A stretch of DNA of 9,398 bases from Bacteroidales bacterium UBA2198 (GTDB taxonomy: Bacteria > Bacteroidota > Bacteroidia > Bacteroidales > VadinHA17): contig DCVC01000192.1 of assembly GCA_002328625.1 (NCBI GenBank), forward strand, positions 1 to 9,398. Reading direction: 5' to 3'. This document shows positions 6,948 to 9,398 of this stretch, one piece after another. The translations under genes and the position numbers were made by a program. How positions within the stretch are numbered: position 1 is the stretch's first letter; each line of letters opens with the position of its first letter. Below the pieces are notes generated by a model that was not told the DNA's origin, ran no database searches, and was given only the letters and a program-made list of their open reading frames with translations.

Positions 6948-9398
6948 ATGAAACCTTTCTACCATTTAAAAAGAGTTGTTATTCTTGCAATTCTGATCTT
7001 TGGTTTTGTTTCTCTTAGTTCGCAGGAGACTGTTAAAAGAGAGTTTTCAAGAGCAGTACGGGAGGCGGATATGTCTTATTATTATGATAAGGATTATGAA
7101 AAGGCAGCATCACTTTATGAACCTCTGTTAAGAGCCAATCCGGATAACAGCAATCTCGCAGCAAAACTGGGGATATGCTACCTTAATATTGATGGAATGA
7201 AAACCGAAGCTCTTCAGCTTCTGAAAAAAGCTTCACAAAATATTGCCGGTAGCGTTAAAGAGTATAAAGATGCAGGAGAGAAAGCACCTTTCGATACATA
7301 TCTTTATCTGGCAGTGGCATACCATCAAAATGACAGTCTGCAGAAAGCATTAACACTTTACAATAATGCTAAGAAACAGCTGGCCGGAACAGAATCATTT
7401 CAGGAAGAATATATTGATCTGCAGATCAGAAACTGCCGTTACGCCATGGAAATGAAAAAGAGACCTTTGAGAATAGTCTCCGATCTTTTTGCTCCCTGGC
7501 TCACCGAATACCCCGGTGCACGTAATCCGGTGCTGGCAAAAAATGATTCCGTGTTTGTCTTCACAGTTAAAAAGGAAGGCAAAACTCAGATATATTGTTC
7601 ATATAAAAATAAAACCTGGAAAGAACCATCAAATATTACCAGACAACTTGGAGGATTTGACAGGTTATATTCAAATTCAATTACCAGAGACGGGAAATTG
7701 TTAATACTTTTTATGGATGATGGAGGAGACGGCAATCTTTACTACAGCCAGAGAAAGGATACAACATGGTCAAGAATAAGAAGTGTAGGTAAATTCGTAA
7801 ATTCGATATACTGGGAGGCACATGGTTTTATCACTCCTGAAGGCAGAACAATCTATTTCTCAAGTAACCGGCCCGGTGGAGAAGGAGAACTTGACATCTG
7901 GGTCTCCCAAAGAGCCAGCGACGGAACCTGGGAACGGCCCATTAATCTGGGCAATGTTATTAATACACCATGGGATGAGAACACACCATACTATGATCCG
8001 GAAAACGATGCATTACTTTTCAGTTCTGTTGGCCACATAAGCATGGGAGGTTATGATGTGTTCAGATCGACATTCAGGAATGGAGGCTGGACACAACCGG
8101 TTGGGATGCCATATGCGTTTAATAATGTAATGGAAAACACCAATTTCATTCTGAATAATAATGCCCCCGGGTTTGTGGCAAGCCGCTATGACGATAAAGG
8201 CAACATAAGAAATATATTCGGGATTGTTGCCATTGATCCTGCTGATGAAACAACAACTGCATCAGGTACCATTAATCTTGAGGATGGGATGGAAGTTGAC
8301 CCCAGCCTTGCACAGATCAGAGTTACAAATATGAAAACAGGTGCTGTTATGCAAAACATACCGGTTTCCAGTGACGGAGCTTTCAGGTTTGATATAGTCC
8401 CCGGAGATTATCAGATACTGGTGAGCCACAAAGGATACGAAACAGATACCATTAACCTGAGTCTTCCTTTATACTATATGGGAAATTATCTTTCGGTTGA
8501 ACCATCTCTCATACCCGAAAAAGTTGCATCGGGGGCTTTCCTTTCAATTAATAATATTCTTTTTGATTTTGACAGTTATGCTATTAAGGATGAAGCCAAA
8601 CCGGATCTGGAATTACTGAATAACATCCTTATCGATCATCCTGACCTCAAAATAGAAGTTGCAGGATATACTGATGCCATAGGAAGTTCAGAATACAACA
8701 GAAGGCTTGCGGATAGAAGAGCTCAGGCAGTTATCGATTATTTTACTTCAAGGAATATTACTCCTGCAAGATTTGTTAAAAAGGCATTTGGTGAATCCAA
8801 TTTTGCAGCAGTGAATACTAATCTTGACGGATCTGATAATCCTGAAGGCAGAAAATTTAACAGGAGAGTTACATTTGGAATAGTTGACCCAAAAACAGGA
8901 GTTGTCATAAGGCAGGAAAGTTACACACCCGAGCACCTCCGACAACCTTATTCAATGCGTTACAGTATTGTACTTATGAGGACAAAAGAGAGGCTTTATC
9001 CTGGTTATTTCAGCAGCCTGATTATGGACGATATGCTCTTTATCCGGTCAGTCAAACTTGATACTGTTACGCTTTATTCACTCGGAGTATTTTATAACCG
9101 GGCTGATGCTCTGAAATATCTTGGTTATGCAAGGGACAAAGGATTGACCGACTCATATATAATAAATCAATATGACCTTGAACATGAATCAAGCCTGCTC
9201 ACTGCTCCGGCCCCTGAAGATAAACCTGCTGTTACACGACGAGTATATACTATTCAGTTAAAAGCCACAAGGAGTCCTTTGGATATCAGTGAAATCTTTC
9301 CCGGTTATGAGGGAGTCAGGGAAATAAAGGCTGATGACGGATTTTACAAATATGTCTATGGCGAATACCCAACCCTGGCAAGGGCAAAAGCTGCCCTT
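6948..9398 (+). CDS. PorE-like TPR/PD40/CRD/OmpA envelope protein with SPOR-like tail, cut off by window edge
   Basis: Exported peptidoglycan-anchored protein; 817 codons are open from ATG 6948 to the right edge. Domains: signal peptide (1-26, VVILAILIFGFVSLSSQ, no lipobox); TPR-like helices (27-170, KLGICYLNIDG); about five PD40 blades (190-430, best SSNRPGGEGELDIWVS at 305-320 and SSVGHISMGGYDVF at 359-372); carboxypeptidase-regulatory-like domain (438-505, ending GDYQILVSHKGYETDT); OmpA C-terminal-like domain (533-648) with FDFDS (539-543), GYTDAIGSSEYN (573-584) and RRAQAV (590-595). D576 and R591 fit the usual pair binding the diaminopimelate of peptidoglycan. Two SPOR-like modules follow (671-742; 766 to the edge). 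TPR-PD40-CRD-OmpA is the order known from PorE of the type IX secretion system; the SPOR-like tail is extra. Aligned with the upstream paralogue, about 23 residues are missing, so full length is probably near 840 aa. It is probably co-transcribed with the upstream gene (87-bp gap). A role in type IX secretion is unproven: many Bacteroidota OmpA proteins share this plan. Confidence 0.9.
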   Translation, partial: MKPFYHLKRVVILAILIFGFVSLSSQETVKREFSRAVREADMSYYYDKDYEKAASLYEPLLRANPDNSNLAAKLGICYLNIDGMKTEALQLLKKASQNIAGSVKEYKDAGEKAPFDTYLYLAVAYHQNDSLQKALTLYNNAKKQLAGTESFQEEYIDLQIRNCRYAMEMKKRPLRIVSDLFAPWLTEYPGARNPVLAKNDSVFVFTVKKEGKTQIYCSYKNKTWKEPSNITRQLGGFDRLYSNSITRDGKLLILFMDDGGDGNLYYSQRKDTTWSRIRSVGKFVNSIYWEAHGFITPEGRTIYFSSNRPGGEGELDIWVSQRASDGTWERPINLGNVINTPWDENTPYYDPENDALLFSSVGHISMGGYDVFRSTFRNGGWTQPVGMPYAFNNVMENTNFILNNNAPGFVASRYDDKGNIRNIFGIVAIDPADETTTASGTINLEDGMEVDPSLAQIRVTNMKTGAVMQNIPVSSDGAFRFDIVPGDYQILVSHKGYETDTINLSLPLYYMGNYLSVEPSLIPEKVASGAFLSINNILFDFDSYAIKDEAKPDLELLNNILIDHPDLKIEVAGYTDAIGSSEYNRRLADRRAQAVIDYFTSRNITPARFVKKAFGESNFAAVNTNLDGSDNPEGRKFNRRVTFGIVDPKTGVVIRQESYTPEHLRQPYSMRYSIVLMRTKERLYPGYFSSLIMDDMLFIRSVKLDTVTLYSLGVFYNRADALKYLGYARDKGLTDSYIINQYDLEHESSLLTAPAPEDKPAVTRRVYTIQLKATRSPLDISEIFPGYEGVREIKADDGFYKYVYGEYPTLARAKAAL

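Noticed and set aside
7489..8040. Two short plus-strand frames inside the second envelope gene
   Set aside because: They are out-of-frame with a continuous 817-codon gene that carries PD40 motifs across the same bases.
1..9398. Search for a defence system, mobile element, CRISPR array, tRNA or biosynthetic cluster
   Set aside because: No transposase, integrase, regularly spaced repeats, tRNA-like fold or defence/biosynthetic domain was visible on either strand; the window reads as core chromosome.

Overview
The window looks like an ordinary chromosomal stretch of a Bacteroidota genome, probably class Bacteroidia. Four things support this. Start codons lack Shine-Dalgarno sequences. Three intergenic 8-mers match the Bacteroidota -7 promoter element TAnnTTTG. 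Exported proteins have signal peptides ending in Ser-Ser-Gln. Two large envelope proteins have a TPR plus PD40-propeller design that is typical of the phylum. I cannot place it below class level. Base composition and codon use look uniform, and I see no mobile element, tRNA, rRNA or CRISPR.

Layout: (1) 1-1358, minus strand, a sodium:solute symporter whose C-terminus runs off the left edge. (2) 1470-3307, plus strand, recR followed by a fold-type I PLP aminotransferase whose start overlaps the recR stop by 7 bp; this pair diverges from the symporter. (3) 3483-4778, plus strand, a stand-alone E2 acyltransferase of a 2-oxoacid dehydrogenase complex, behind a 175-bp spacer with short inverted repeats. 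(4) 4968-9398, plus strand, two tandem paralogous exported proteins. The first (630 aa) has TPR-like helices, a PD40 beta-propeller and two SPOR-like modules. The second (817 aa visible, open at the right edge) has the same plan with a carboxypeptidase-regulatory-like domain and an OmpA peptidoglycan-binding domain between the propeller and the SPOR-like modules.

The genes fall into separate housekeeping units (transport; DNA repair plus amino-acid metabolism; oxoacid oxidation) followed by an envelope module. The envelope pair is the most interesting part. The second protein has the TPR-PD40-CRD-OmpA order known from the type IX secretion component PorE, with two extra SPOR-like modules. The first looks like a partner or derivative without the CRD/OmpA anchor. 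A joint envelope role is inference. I found no evidence for a defence system, biosynthetic cluster or other wholly new system.
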